From positions 632,501 to 696,500 of the forward strand of contig LR990050.1 of the NCBI GenBank assembly GCA_905147135.1: a stretch of 64,000 bases of DNA, given 5' to 3'. The DNA is from Blastobasis lacticolella. Lineage: Eukaryota; Arthropoda; Insecta; Lepidoptera; Blastobasidae. Shown one piece after another: positions 54,521 through 64,000 of the stretch. Under the pieces are notes generated by a model, which searched no databases, was not told where the DNA came from, and was given only the letters and a program-made list of their open reading frames with translations. Position 1 is the stretch's first letter, and the number at the start of each line of letters is the position of its first letter. The position numbers and the translations under genes were made by a program.

Positions 54521-55196
54521 TGCAGTCAAAGAAAAATCAAGTCAACTATTATGACTTAGCGGCTGTGGATACATAGAGGGGTTTGGGTAGGGTCCTTTTT
54601 TGGGCAATCCCACATATCCACCGTCATTTACCCGGGTGACGTGGTATCTTTCGAAGATTTCACCTCTTAAAAAAAGCCATAGACGGACCCAAACAATAAT
54701 TTAAGATTTTATCGACGATTTTAACAGTAAAATTAGTCCACAAAATGAGGTATCCGGTGACGTTGAGATCTACGCTCGGTATTTCTCTAAAGGGAATGAT
54801 CCATTACAAAGTTATTCGACTAGGAAGTTAAGTGTTCATCATAGCTCAGAGAATTTGCAAGCTGAAGTGGCAGTGGGCTGGTCACATTCTCGTAGAATCA
54901 ACATGTTCTATATAAAAACTTAGCCTAGTTACACCATAGGTATATTTGTATTATTAAGTATACATACACTGGTTACCTAGTAATAAATTTACTGTAGTCA
55001 ACAGAAAATTTTGCTTTTATTACGAAAATACACATTCCTCACCAACATAACTAAACTAAGTAAATAAATTTACTTGTACCTTATAATTGGTCTTAGGTAT
55101 AGGTAAAAGTAGGTTAATGGTCTAGAGTGGAGACGAGTATTATTAATATTATACGTATTAGCATCGTACAATGTGGTATAAAATTTGTGGTATTAG
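54521..55196. other. No gene recognised
   Basis: Spacer without credible frames or recurrent repeats. Confidence 0.5.
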
Positions 55197-55382
55197 TAAG
55201 GATTTAAGGGACTGTGGCTATGGCAGTGGAGGGGCATTGTCCTATTTGCATCCAATGCAACTTGTTGTAGAGGGAGACAAGTGGGTAAGTCATTGACAAT
55301 ACCCCTGGTGTTGCTAATGGCTATTTTCAGTGGTGATCACTTTCCATCAGGTCCGCTTGCCAGTTGGCCTACCGTATAATAT
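55197..55382 (+). repeat. Rep-E 3' part
   Basis: GGGACTGTGGCTATGGCAGTGG...GTAAGTCATTGACAATACCCC...GATCACTTTCCATCAGGTCCGC. Confidence 0.75.
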
Positions 55383-55471
55383 AAACAAAAGTTGCCTGTT
55401 GTGTCTTAATCTTCTGTAACATAACTGTATGCTCTATCGTGTGAACAATAAACTGTTAAATAAATAAAAAT

Positions 55472-55705
55472 AAGTTTGTTTTTGACATTTCACACACCGC
55501 CATCGAGCCCCAAAAGAAAAGCTAGTGTTATGGGCGCCAGAAAACTGTCAAAATACTTATATTACTATAATACATATTTTCACACATTCTACACCTTTAC
55601 AAATAACACCCAGACTCGTAACTCGTAATTTCTGCCAGGCTGGGAATCGAACCCGGGACCTGCGTGGCAGACCAACATGTTAACCAACTGAACCACTCAC
55701 TCAGT
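55472..55705 (-). repeat. SINE-1 copy
   Basis: CATTTCACACACCGCCATCGAGCCCC...GGGAATCGAACCCGGGACCTG...AACTGAACCACTCAC (in parts). Confidence 0.88.
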
Positions 55706-56460
55706 CACAGAGATTTCGTCAGAGATACACAAATAATTATTTCAAAATAAAGACTAATCCATAATGTAGGTAAATAACCCACATTGCATCGCATCTGCAT
55801 CCCGCTCTGATCTGTGTCAAATTTTTTCCGCGTTATAAATAATGTAACGCAAACTCCGGACTTCGGGTTGAGGCGAGGATCTCTTTGATCAACTCCTCAG
55901 GAAGTCTACTTTATTCCACAAGCTTCCCATATTTTGATCCATTAATGGTTCAAAGACCTTTTTAATGCCACCTCGCCTTTCTTAGCTGCTTAAAATTCAC
56001 CAGCTACACTTGCGAGGTAGGGCCGTAATTTGGGAAAGACTGCGGCTGGGCAATGGAATTTCTGAGATTGAATTTTCAAACTAAAGTTTTGTTTTGGCTG
56101 TAGCAATTTTGTTCAAATGAATTTCTTACTAAAATTCGACGAACAGCTTTTACAGAGAAATAGGTACATTTTATAGAAAGCTGTAAACGAAAATCGCACA
56201 ATTTTTCTCCTTTTTTGTAGAGTGTGACTAAAGACGGCAGTATGGTTACAAAACATTTATTCGTAACTATAATGTTTAAATATTATGATTGTTCAAATTA
56301 TTTGTTCAGATATTTTTATTGTACATAACAGATCAAAATTAACACTTGATTTCGAAAATAGAGTATAATTAGATGCCAGTAAGTCCTTAAAGTAAAATAA
56401 AAAGTTTTGTCTTAAGTTTTTTGTTTGAATGTTTATTAATTAATTTAAGCAATATCGTGT
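55706..56460. other. No gene recognised
   Basis: AT-rich spacer. Confidence 0.5.
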
Positions 56461-56705
56461 GGTGTGTGGTGCCGCCACCTCAAAGAATAGCACCACCCCA
56501 TCTCTTCCCGTGGGTGTCGTAAGAGGCGACTAAGGTACAAATCCGAAAGATGGGCAGCAGCATCTTTCTGGGTAGATTTACATCAACTGCACTGCGATCT
56601 CCAACCCGCCTGCCAAGCGTGGAGATTATGGCAATGACCTCCCCTTTCGTGGGAGAGGCCCGAAGTCCTGCAGTGGACTGTTATGGGCTGTGATGATGTG
56701 ATGAT
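56461..56705 (+). repeat. Rep-F copy
   Basis: Sense copy, ending TCCTGCAGTGGACTGTTATGG then GCTGTGATGATG. Confidence 0.85.
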
Positions 56706-56745
56706 CGTGTGTGTGTATTTGTGTGTGTGTGTGTTTGTGTGTGTG
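56706..56745. repeat. (GT)n microsatellite
   Basis: GTGTGTGTATTTGTGTGTGTG and further GT units, grown directly from the Rep-F tail. Confidence 0.9.
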
Positions 56746-56837
56746 AATGAAAATATACCTACCCTTTTTCATTATGTACACTGTGTTCATACATATGTGC
56801 CTGTGGCATTTCAAGTGACGGTTGGGAGGAGCCTGCT

Positions 56838-57000
56838 CTTCGAAGACCGGAAAGGCGCCACTTGTGCGCACAACCCGACGCCCCCAAGCCCTCTTACAAT
56901 TACACTTACAACTCTACTGTGCTACATGTGACCGGATCTTCAAGACAAAATTCAGTTTGGCCAGTCACATCAGAGTCGTCCATAACCTGGTCCACTGAAT
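56838..57000 (+). pseudogene. Fragment encoding a single C2H2-like finger, probably a LINE C-terminus
   Basis: A frame ending at the TGA at 56998-57000 reads PQALLQLHLQLYC then CATCDRIFKTKFSLASHIRVVH: a C-x2-C...H-x4-H pattern with the hydrophobic spacing of a zinc finger (IFKTKFSLASHIR). Such single fingers occur at the ends of some insect non-LTR ORFs. No ATG or domain upstream; taken as a relic. Confidence 0.4.
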
Positions 57001-57053
57001 ATCTAGCTACATATTTGTATACCGTAGCCACAAAGCTCATTTCTCATACATAC

Positions 57054-57310
57054 ATACATACATAAAGCTCACGCCTGTGTCCCACAGGTAGGGTAGGCAG
57101 AGACAATGGACCGCCACTTTGCTCTGTCCTGACACAATTCCCTAGCCTCGCATATATCCACAACTCTTTTAATACATCTTCTTTTATTTTTACCACTTCG
57201 GACCCCAGCTTTTTCTCTTAAACCGGAAAAATGCACGTATACTCTTGAACTATTTATCTGATTTCCCGATCGACGTTTACATTGCCCGCTAAACAAACGG
57301 CCCACAACCG
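57054..57310 (-). repeat. Lepidopteran repeat encoding a CQDRAKWRSIVSAYPT segment
   Basis: The antisense frame 57069-57305 ends EARELCQDRAKWRSIVSAYPT. I recognise the DNA (CAGGTAGGGTAGGCAGAGAC, CTGTCCTGACACAATTCCC) as a common lepidopteran repeat type; no second copy lies here. A (CATA)n run precedes it (57046-57063). Confidence 0.5.
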
Positions 57311-57837
57311 GGGAAGACAGAGATCCCGGTCATTACCCACAGTCACCGCTTCACGCCCCATTGCCCTTACACTTACGGGATTACATTTAGAAATCACATA
57401 CTTTACTTTGCTACTACGTTATAGTACTTACAGTCTTATTTCTAAATTAGGTCATCAGGTATATTTGATCAGATTTTAGTAAAACCATTAATTTATATTA
57501 ATAGTTTCATTTTTAAATTTTATATTTATTTTTGTACACAAGTTGTGGCTGTATATTGTAACTACCTTTGCTTAACCCTATTCGTATGTCAATAATATTC
57601 AAAATTCAAATATTTAAACATTATCTTTATTCCCTACCACAAGGATCAGCAGCCTCACATTACCTTTGTAATTATTTGCTCAACGCATTATATTCATTTA
57701 AAACAACAGTCCACTCGTCGTTATTTTAACCTGCCTCACCCTCAAGTCTACGACCGAAGAAAGTAGGCCTGAACACATTACTGGTTTGTATGCGCATTAA
57801 ACTGTACCGTTCCAATAATACGATAATTAGCAGTAAT
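57311..57837. other. No gene recognised
   Basis: AT-rich spacer; the plus frame 57282-57479 has no family signal. Confidence 0.45.
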
Positions 57838-57915
57838 CTAGGTTATAACCCAGAATAGCATATAGGCTATTATTTATCCTAAAATTCAATGTGGTTCCTT
57901 CGGAAACGGGTTCGG
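57838..57915 (-). repeat. Rep-J copy 2, inverted
   Basis: GGTTATAACCCAGAATAGC...AAATTCAATGTGGTTCC is the complement of the middle of 48784-48966. Confidence 0.65.
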
Positions 57916-58084
57916 AACATAATAACCGAATTTTAAGTGGTGGAAGCCGAGGGCAAAATCTAGATTGTTCGAAATCGATAATTCCGAAGGCCGATCCCCC
58001 ACTAATATAAATCTTTAGAGATACATAGTGTATGCTTCCTACTAATCATTACAATGTGACAAATGAATAAACAGTTCTCGCCAG

Positions 58085-58345
58085 GTACAGTGACGATTTG
58101 CAAAATATTGCATTGGCGTTCATTGGGGTAGGCTTATGTCCAGTAGTGGACTAGTATAAGAATCCATAGTAGTCAATCAATCAATCAAGTCGCAGCGTGG
58201 GTAGGCCACCCACTAGGTAAACCGACGATCTGGTAAAGATCGCAGGTACCAGCTGAATGCGGAAGGCACAAGGCCGGCCTTTGGCCAGATCTCTGGGGGA
58301 GGCTTAAGCCCAGCAGTGGACGTCTTCCGACTGATTTAATATGCA
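58085..58345 (+). repeat. RTE-like LINE tails, two in series
   Basis: A short end (GGGGTAGGCTTATGTCCAGTAGTGGAC, about 58123-58150) precedes a longer one. The second decodes from about 58199 as GRPPTR, stop, TDDLVKIAGTS, stop, MRKAQGRP...SLGEA, stop, AQQWTSSD, i.e. the RTE C-terminus with stops. Confidence 0.8.
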
Positions 58346-58799
58346 AGTCGCACAAGATCCTCGTATAGTGTTAGTCGCAGAATGTGCAGGAAGGCGATAT
58401 AACTTCAACCAGCTATAAACGATCTCCTTCTCCTAAATTAATTTTATAAATACGAAATTTGTATTGAGTACATAACTAATTACCAAACACGAAAATCCGA
58501 TTACATAAGCCGTTTTAAGTCCATTACCGCATTCAGAGCCGTCCCTTTGACTGGCAACACTGTTACACAGCCAATGTAACTCAATGAACCTAATTCCGGC
58601 AAGCACATGATCGATACTGCACCGATTTCCGGTTAATCAGCTGCGGTTCCGGTTTTAGGAATTATAGGCGGGAATCGACAGCGTTACCCGGAACTCGGAA
58701 ACGGGGGCTGACATAAGCGGTGGATGGCGGTTGCACTTTTTAAGTTATCGTTCTTTATTATTGTAGGTATTCATTACTTCGTATTTGTCAATCCATAGT
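58346..58799. other. No gene recognised
   Basis: Spacer without recurrent sequence. Confidence 0.5.
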
Positions 58800-58960
58800 T
58801 ACATTGCGTGGGTAGGCCTCCTACAAGGTGGAGCGACGACCTGGTAAGGATCGCAGGTACCAGCTGGATCCGGAAAGCACAGGACCGGCCTTTGTGGACA
58901 TCTCTGGGGGAGGCCTATGCCCAGCAGTGGGCGTCTTCTGGCTGATATGATGACTAATAT
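58800..58960 (+). repeat. RTE-like LINE tail with intact C-terminal codons
   Basis: 58811-58945 is open for 44 codons and reads GRPPTRWSDDLVRIAGTSW, then IRKAQDRPLWTSLGEAYAQQ and WASSG before TGA. This is the conserved end of lepidopteran RTE ORFs, followed by TATGATGA. 5'-truncated. Confidence 0.88.
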
Positions 58961-59535
58961 TGTAACACAGTCGTTCTGTCCGTTATGCTGTCACGGCTAA
59001 ACCATCTGACCTCTGCTGTAATATTTATTTGGATTTCTGGTAATGACAAATAATTTAATTGATACCAATAAATGAATATGAATATAAATGAATATGAATA
59101 TATATGAATATGAAACATTTATGCGGCCGTATATGGAGGGTTTTAGCTTAGAAACAGAATATTATTATTTAGGCCTTGAAAATATACAGACAAGACTACA
59201 TTGAATTACAACATATAATATAGCAAACATCAAAACATACAATTACAGAGTTTCATTTTCATTTCATTTCAGTCATTTTATTTTTATTTGTGAAACACGA
59301 TATTAAGTACGACCGCTGTGATCCGCCGCCAGGGATTTAATACATATAATATTAGAGACAGAATCAATTAGGTATCTGCATTTAGTGCATTAAAGCGTAA
59401 TATAAATTCAATAAAAAAGTAATATCATATTAATTATTATGTCAATCGTTGTTATTGTTAGTTGATCAGTGAATTTATGGCATGTCATTGTTGTAAAAAT
59501 GCAGCAATGGTAAAAAATGATTTATTAACTAGTTA
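58961..59535. other. No gene; low-complexity AT patches
   Basis: AATGAATATGAATATAAATG-like repeats at 59064-59115; CATTTTCATTTCATTTCAG at 59254-59273. Confidence 0.55.
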
Positions 59536-59709
59536 GAGCCGATTTTTCGATCCTCAGATAAAACATATCAGTCTGATAAATGATTAAGCGACTAAAATAA
59601 AATGGTTTCATTACTTCACATAAAATGAAAGATTACAGATTGTTTTAATTTGACAGTATATTACTTTACCGGGCAGATAAATTTTAACTGAGGATTGAAA
59701 AATCGGCCC
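59536..59709. mobile_element. 174-bp MITE-like element with 28-bp imperfect terminal inverted repeats
   Basis: The left end GAGCCGATTTTTCGATCCTC plus AGATAAAA (59536-59563) pairs with the complement of 59682-59709 (GGGCCGATTTTTCAATCCTC AGTTAAAA; space added), three mismatches in 28. The interior is AT-rich with repeated CAGATAAA/CTGATAAA words. No coding capacity, no clear target duplication. Confidence 0.8.
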
Positions 59710-60360
59710 ATATTAATCAAATCAAATTTATATTTAAATGTCATAATGTCAGTGCAAGAGAGGATTTTATTGCACAAATCTAGTTTCATACAATGTTTTT
59801 TTATGTAGAACTGTATTCGACTTCGGACCTTGAAGCTCACTTTTCGAAGCGTTTCGCATTTATAATATTAGCAGGAATAGGAATTAGTAGGTTTAGCTAA
59901 AATCAAATAGAGACAGGTAATAAAAATCACACAGACACATTCCCATTTCCGGCAGAAATATACAGGAGTCTGACATATCACAGCCACTTAACTGAGTACC
60001 TAAATGCAGTTAAGAGTTAATTAGTGGGGTCGCTAATTGCCGATTGAGTGCACATGTCGATAATGAGTTGACAACTAACGGACGTTGCAAAGAGACGGTA
60101 ATGACGAGGCGAGACGGAAAACGCGGTTGGTAATGAGGTAATGACTCTGCATACAGTGCCACTGGAGTCTGAGCCGGTGGCGAAGTCGCTGTTATAGACT
60201 ATAAAATGATGTTTCAGAATGGCGACTATTAGTTACAGTTTCGGCCACCGGGTTGATAAGTTTGTAGTAATGTACAGTGCGCCTGACTGTCTGATTTACG
60301 TGTTCCGATTTCAATTTCGTGCGACATATTTAGAAAATTTTGTTGTATCGTAAAAGGTAT
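59710..60360. other. No gene recognised
   Basis: TTCGCATTTATAATATTAGCAGG near 59855 is a Rep-J-type end. 60090-60260 is richer in GC but without a credible frame. Confidence 0.45.
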
Positions 60361-60520
60361 TTTAGAGGTGTCCTAAGTGGCGAGCAACGTATTAGTAGCG
60401 CCCCTGGTGCCGCTAAATAAATAAATAAATAAAATAATAATAATATATAGGCGGCGGTGACCACTTTTCATTAGGTAGCCTACATGCCTGTATGACTGCC
60501 GTATAACATAAAAAAGGTGC
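60361..60520 (+). repeat. LINE-B 3' fragment carrying an (AAAT)n expansion
   Basis: GCGAGCAACGTATTAGTAGC...CCCCTGGTGCCGCT is followed by (AAAT)n/(AAT)n, then AGGCGGCGGTGACCACTTTTC and the LINE-B end. In LINE-B the replaced spot reads GATGTCCAT. Confidence 0.85.
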
Positions 60521-60774
60521 AGGTCTTTTAATCTTGAAAATTTGCTCGCAACAAAATGTTTTCATATAGAATTGTTCTATCGAAAATTTTATAGTCATAT
60601 TTTAATACTGAACAGAAGGACTAATAAAATAGACATAATATTTCGTGGCAACCCTATATTACATAGGAAACTTGATTAGGTTGATTTGCCTCGAATGCTA
60701 TGCTTCACAAGTCTTCCAACAGCTGAAATTATTGTAATGGAACAAGGGTAGAATAATTTTTTTATATCACTATA

Positions 60775-61465
60775 ATAATCGCCAATGAATAACACATTCA
60801 TTATAGAAAACCGTATGTAATTAGGTCAAACCGTTTCGGATATATAACGTTGTGTTTACACGGAAAAGAGTGATTACGGCGCCCCCTGACGAGTTAAAAT
60901 CATAACACCTGTGTGAGAATAATCGCTAATGAATCATAAGTCCATTATAGAAAACTGTATATAAATCGGTCAATCCGTTTCGGAAATAACGTTTTGTTTT
61001 CACGGAATAAGATGATTACAGGACCCCCTGATAAATAATGTTTTATTTTCACAACGCCCCCTGATCACTTGACCTCCTAACACCTATCTAAGAATCTTTC
61101 TCGTTTGTGTTAAAGGATGTTGCATGACTAATTCTCTCTTTTTTTTCTTATATATGTCATACTCATGATTTTATTTGTTTTATGTAAGTTGTAAATATTG
61201 TAAACATAGTTGTAAAACAAATTATTATTATTATTATGTAATGTTTAACATATGGCTCTTTTGCCTGAAATAAAGATACCTATATTATTATTATTATTGG
61301 TGTTTTATTCGTTTCTCCTTTTTACAGGGTACATAATTTCCTATCACGCGGCCATTAGCCAATAATAATAATTATTATTATCTAAGAACTATCGCTGATG
61401 AATCACAAATCCATTGTCGAAAACCGTATCGTAGTCGGTCAAACCGTTAGAGTACGTAACTGAAC
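60775..61465 (+). repeat. 144-bp tandem repeat, three units, split by an insertion
   Basis: Unit 1 starts at 60775 and unit 2 at 60919 (144 bp later). Unit 3 starts at 61388, after removal of the insert 61095-61378. Each has ATCGC(C/T)(A/G)ATGAAT, CATT(A/G)T(A/C)GAAAAC(C/T)GTAT, GGTCAA(A/T)CCGTT and, in units 1-2, a GCCCCCTGA block. Unit 2 also carries an internal TTTTCAC...CCCCCTGAT doubling. Confidence 0.85.
61095..61378 (+). mobile_element. Retroposon insert with a 10-bp target-site duplication
   Basis: Flanked by TATCTAAGAA at 61085-61094 and 61379-61388. The 284-bp insert is AT-rich with two (ATT)n runs, CTTTTGCCTGAAATAAAGATACC and a further 75 bp. It looks like a CR1-type tail, but it ends in CGCGGCCATTAGCC plus an AAT/ATT run. 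Confidence 0.75.
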
Positions 61466-62014
61466 TTTGAAATATACAAACGCGTTATTCTCAGTTAACT
61501 TTTCAAGAAAATTACCTGTCACACCAAAAGGATGTAAACGATGACAATAATTGCACAAACAAACTAACACACAACCTCACACTCTGAACACATAAACCAT
61601 CTCTGTTCCGTCGTGGGTAAAAATAGAAGTGTACTTTTCTTGAAGATAAAAATATTAAGGTCAACAGGAAGCCGAGTGTTTCTTTGAGTGCTCTAGACTT
61701 GTAAATGAAGGTTCACGTAGGAAATACAAATTATATATATTAACTTATTTATATACAGGCGTGCGCCGAACGATGAACAATGCGCGTCGCAATTAATTAT
61801 TTATTTTAGGTAGCGAAATTATGAAGTCATTTCCGCGGGTATGTTTCTTGAAGAAAGTTGTTCAGTTTCATGGGAAGAATATGAGGTTTCAATTAATGCT
61901 AGCGATCTTTTTAAACCCTGTATATGTACTTGTAAAATACACACATACCCATACATACGGACATAGCTCGAAGCACAGATGGCCGATGGGGCAGCAACGT
62001 TCTCGTGTGGCGAC
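61466..62014. other. No gene recognised
   Basis: The plus frame 61821-62159 runs into the RTE tail and is not a gene. Confidence 0.45.
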
Positions 62015-62172
62015 CACGTACCGGAAGACGCACAAGGTGGACCGACGACCTGGTAAAGATCGCAGGTACTATCTAGATGCGGAAGGCACAGGACCGGCCT
62101 TTGTGGAGATCTCTGGGGGAGGCCTATGTCCAGCTGTGAGCGTCTTTGGGCTGATATGATGATGATGACTTG
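62015..62172 (+). repeat. RTE-like LINE tail, with stops
   Basis: Decodes as RRRTRWTDDLVKIAGTI, stop, MRKAQDRPLWRSLGEAYVQL, stop, then ASLG before TGATATGATGATGATG. Confidence 0.85.
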
Positions 62173-62559
62173 TAAAATGCCATATTAGTTTTTAAGAGTG
62201 ACTGTATCTCCACATATACACAAAGTAGACCGATAAAAATAACGTTTATACATACTAAACGGTAGCAGCCCTATTCCCCTACGGTCCACAGGGATGTCAC
62301 ACAAGTTTGACATTTCTCCGTTTATTGCCACTAGAACTTTGGTCTTCGGGGAACATCGGGATAAAATTACGAACGAATGTACGCTTTGGTATCGAGCGTT
62401 GTGGGTAATACCAGTGTGTAATCAAAGTTTTGAATTATAACTTGAAAGCAATAATACTACTTTTATTCTTCGCCGAATAGACTTACTCAGTTGGGGTTTT
62501 CTGCCCTTAACAGTTCACTCCCAGCCCAGCTGTGCAATTTCATTATCTAGTGGTTTTTT
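62173..62559. other. No gene recognised
   Basis: Spacer without recurrent sequence. Confidence 0.5.
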
Positions 62560-62857
62560 ATCAGGTAGTAGGACTCTGTCAAGCCTGAGGAGTCCGCCTG
62601 GGTGGATATGATCCGTATGATCTATTTCTGCCGCCAAGCTACAATGCTTGCATTGTTGTGTTCCGGTTTGCAGGATAAGGTAGCCAGCGCATATACAGGC
62701 ATCAGGTTTCTTCATCTTAGTTCTTACAGTGACAACGCACCTGCATTTTGTTATCTGCAACTTAAACTCATGAATCGTAGATGTTATGGGCGACTGTTAC
62801 TGCTTAAGTGCGTACCATCAGATGGGCCGCCTGCTCGTTTGTCACTGGGTAGAATAA
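62560..62857 (+). repeat. Rep-D copy, longest
   Basis: TCAGGTAGTAGGACTCTGTC...GAGTCCGCCTGGGTGG...GACAACGCACCTGCATTTTG...CCATCAGATGGGCCGCCTGC then TCGTTTGTCACTGGGTAG and AATAAAAT. About 300 bp; the terminal motif resembles those of LINE-B and LINE-C. The open frame 62602-62871 across it is incidental. Confidence 0.8.
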
Positions 62858-64000
62858 AATCTCGTAAGTAATTGAATGAACAACGTTTGACAAAATCAGT
62901 ATAGTGCGATGATTGTATCGTTATTTCAAAATTGCTAATAAACCACTGTCACTTACGCATATGCGCAGCCAGTAAATAGCCGTGGGCGAAAGATATAATG
63001 GCTTTTTCCATTTATAAAATATGGAAACTATAAGTATTATTCATTTCGTGATATTGAATATGCATTTTCTGTAATCCCCAGATCACGTGTTTAATACGAG
63101 GCATGGACTCTGTGAAATCCATTTCATCATTATTGCTGGATATTAAAAATAAAGTGCAAGCTGATATTTTACCATTTTTATGTAGGGAATTTAATTTTAT
63201 TTAAATATTTCGGCAACAATAGCGTAACATCCGACTGCACCACAGAATTCTGTTACTTTTACTATAAGGTGACTACTGCAGTTTTCCTAGTTTCATAGAG
63301 TTACTACTGAAACTAGGAAAAATTTAGCTTCCTATTAGTGAAAGTTCTTCAATATCGATTCAGCAGTTTCGGAGTTTAAAGGACGATTCACGCTACACCG
63401 TGTCGGATCTAAGCCGAGGCCGCCAGTCTCGGCCGTAGCACGGAAAACTAATATCCCATATATTTTGTATGAACCTATTTAGTACATTTACCACTAGTCC
63501 ACCGACGCTCCCCCCTACGTCACACAGAATAGTACAGAAAAACTGATCGTGTATCGCTTAAAATACAGTTGTTATTTGCTTGTGTAAAATAGATAAATTG
63601 TGGCCTTTCCAAAGCAAGAAGGTAAAGCATTACAACTTAACTACCAATTCCACTAATAACCAAATTGGGACCATAATCACTCCGATAACTGGATCACGTC
63701 AGTCGGTTCAGTGATTACTTACCATTAATGCTGTTATCATTAAATGTCATCAATCATTGAAATTGTTGTCATTAGGAGGGATTGAGAGGGATGGCGTGGC
63801 AGTAAAGGGTTTGCTGGCCAATTAGGTAAAAGGGGTCCTTTCTATCCACCCCACATAGATATCATACATGAAACAGAGCAGAAAAAATATGCCAGAATAG
63901 GTTGCTTACTTTCCAATCTATTTGATATAAGGTTGTAAAGCTTTTCATTTTGTTATTATGTTGAAAATAATGAAATGAACTGGTGCGGAATAAGTGGAGC
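62858..64000. other. No gene recognised
   Basis: AT-rich to the window end. Contains the hairpin at 63282-63321, a GATTCAGCAGTTTCGGAG word typical of old repeats (63357 onward), and a SINE-2 head scrap (CCACCGACGCTCC) near 63498. Confidence 0.45.
63282..63321. other. Hairpin with a perfect 14-bp stem
   Basis: TTTTCCTAGTTTCA (63282-63295) and TGAAACTAGGAAAA (63308-63321) pair perfectly around a 12-base loop. Confidence 0.8.

Noticed and set aside
6201..55690. GGTTCGAATCC-type boxes suggesting tRNA genes (for example 41068, 42181, 26830, 55640)
   Set aside because: Each is the head of a SINE-1 or SINE-2 copy with its body attached, and none forms a complete tRNA cloverleaf.
61821..62159. 112-codon plus frame
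   Set aside because: Joins unique DNA to an RTE tail read in the wrong frame.

Overview
The window looks like nuclear DNA of a moth or butterfly. It has short split genes in AT-rich, gene-poor DNA and is crowded with interspersed repeats of lepidopteran type: tRNA-headed SINEs, TGATGATG-tailed elements, RTE-type tails, and APE/RT LINEs whose 3' ends carry a CATCAGGTGGCCCGC-like motif. Nothing bacterial, plasmid or viral is visible, and I found no CRISPR array, rRNA gene or intact tRNA gene.

Three host genes are supported. (1) At the left edge is the last exon of a divergent insect ionotropic receptor, cut by the window start (3-983, +). (2) At 8397-10667 (+) is a complete three-exon secreted carboxylesterase of about 545 residues with its Ser-Glu-His triad intact. 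(3) At 37621-38592 (+) is an intronless, complete SdhB-like gene (mitochondrial complex II iron-sulfur subunit, 323 residues). It keeps all 2Fe-2S and 4Fe-4S ligands but has Gly in place of one 3Fe-4S cysteine, so it is probably a retroposed, specialised paralogue.

Most of the rest is mobile DNA. Family names used here are local labels. LINE-A (44615-47085) is a 5'-truncated non-LTR element with an open RT reading frame and a 20-A tail. LINE-B (about 50662-54282) has the APE endonuclease plus RT but is broken by one stop codon and one deletion-frameshift; a second 3' fragment lies directly downstream. LINE-C is seen as antisense 3' fragments. RTE-like C-terminal tails lie at 41.8, 58.2, 58.8 and 62.0 kb. 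SINE-1 (about 260 bp) and SINE-2 (about 350 bp, GATGAT tail) are the main tRNA-derived SINEs; SINE-3 joins a tRNA-like head to a LINE-B tail. Rep-D to Rep-K are other repeats recognised because they recur within the window or match well-known lepidopteran repeat types.

Region by region: 0-1 kb receptor exon; 1-8 kb repeats, including a terminal-inverted-repeat element nested in a SINE-2; 8.4-10.7 kb esterase; 11-37 kb repeats and unassigned DNA with two tandem-duplication patches (26.5-27.1 and 28.4-28.8 kb); 37.6-38.6 kb SdhB-like; 39-44 kb SINE cluster; 44.6-54.5 kb the two LINEs with an inverted-repeat element (48.2 kb) between them; 55-64 kb repeats, another inverted-repeat element (59.5 kb) and a 144-bp tandem repeat split by an insertion with a clear 10-bp target duplication (60.8-61.5 kb).

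The three host genes have unrelated roles and do not form a cluster. The strongest candidates for something new are the SdhB-like gene with the altered cluster ligand and the 3'-terminal module shared by several LINE and non-autonomous families.
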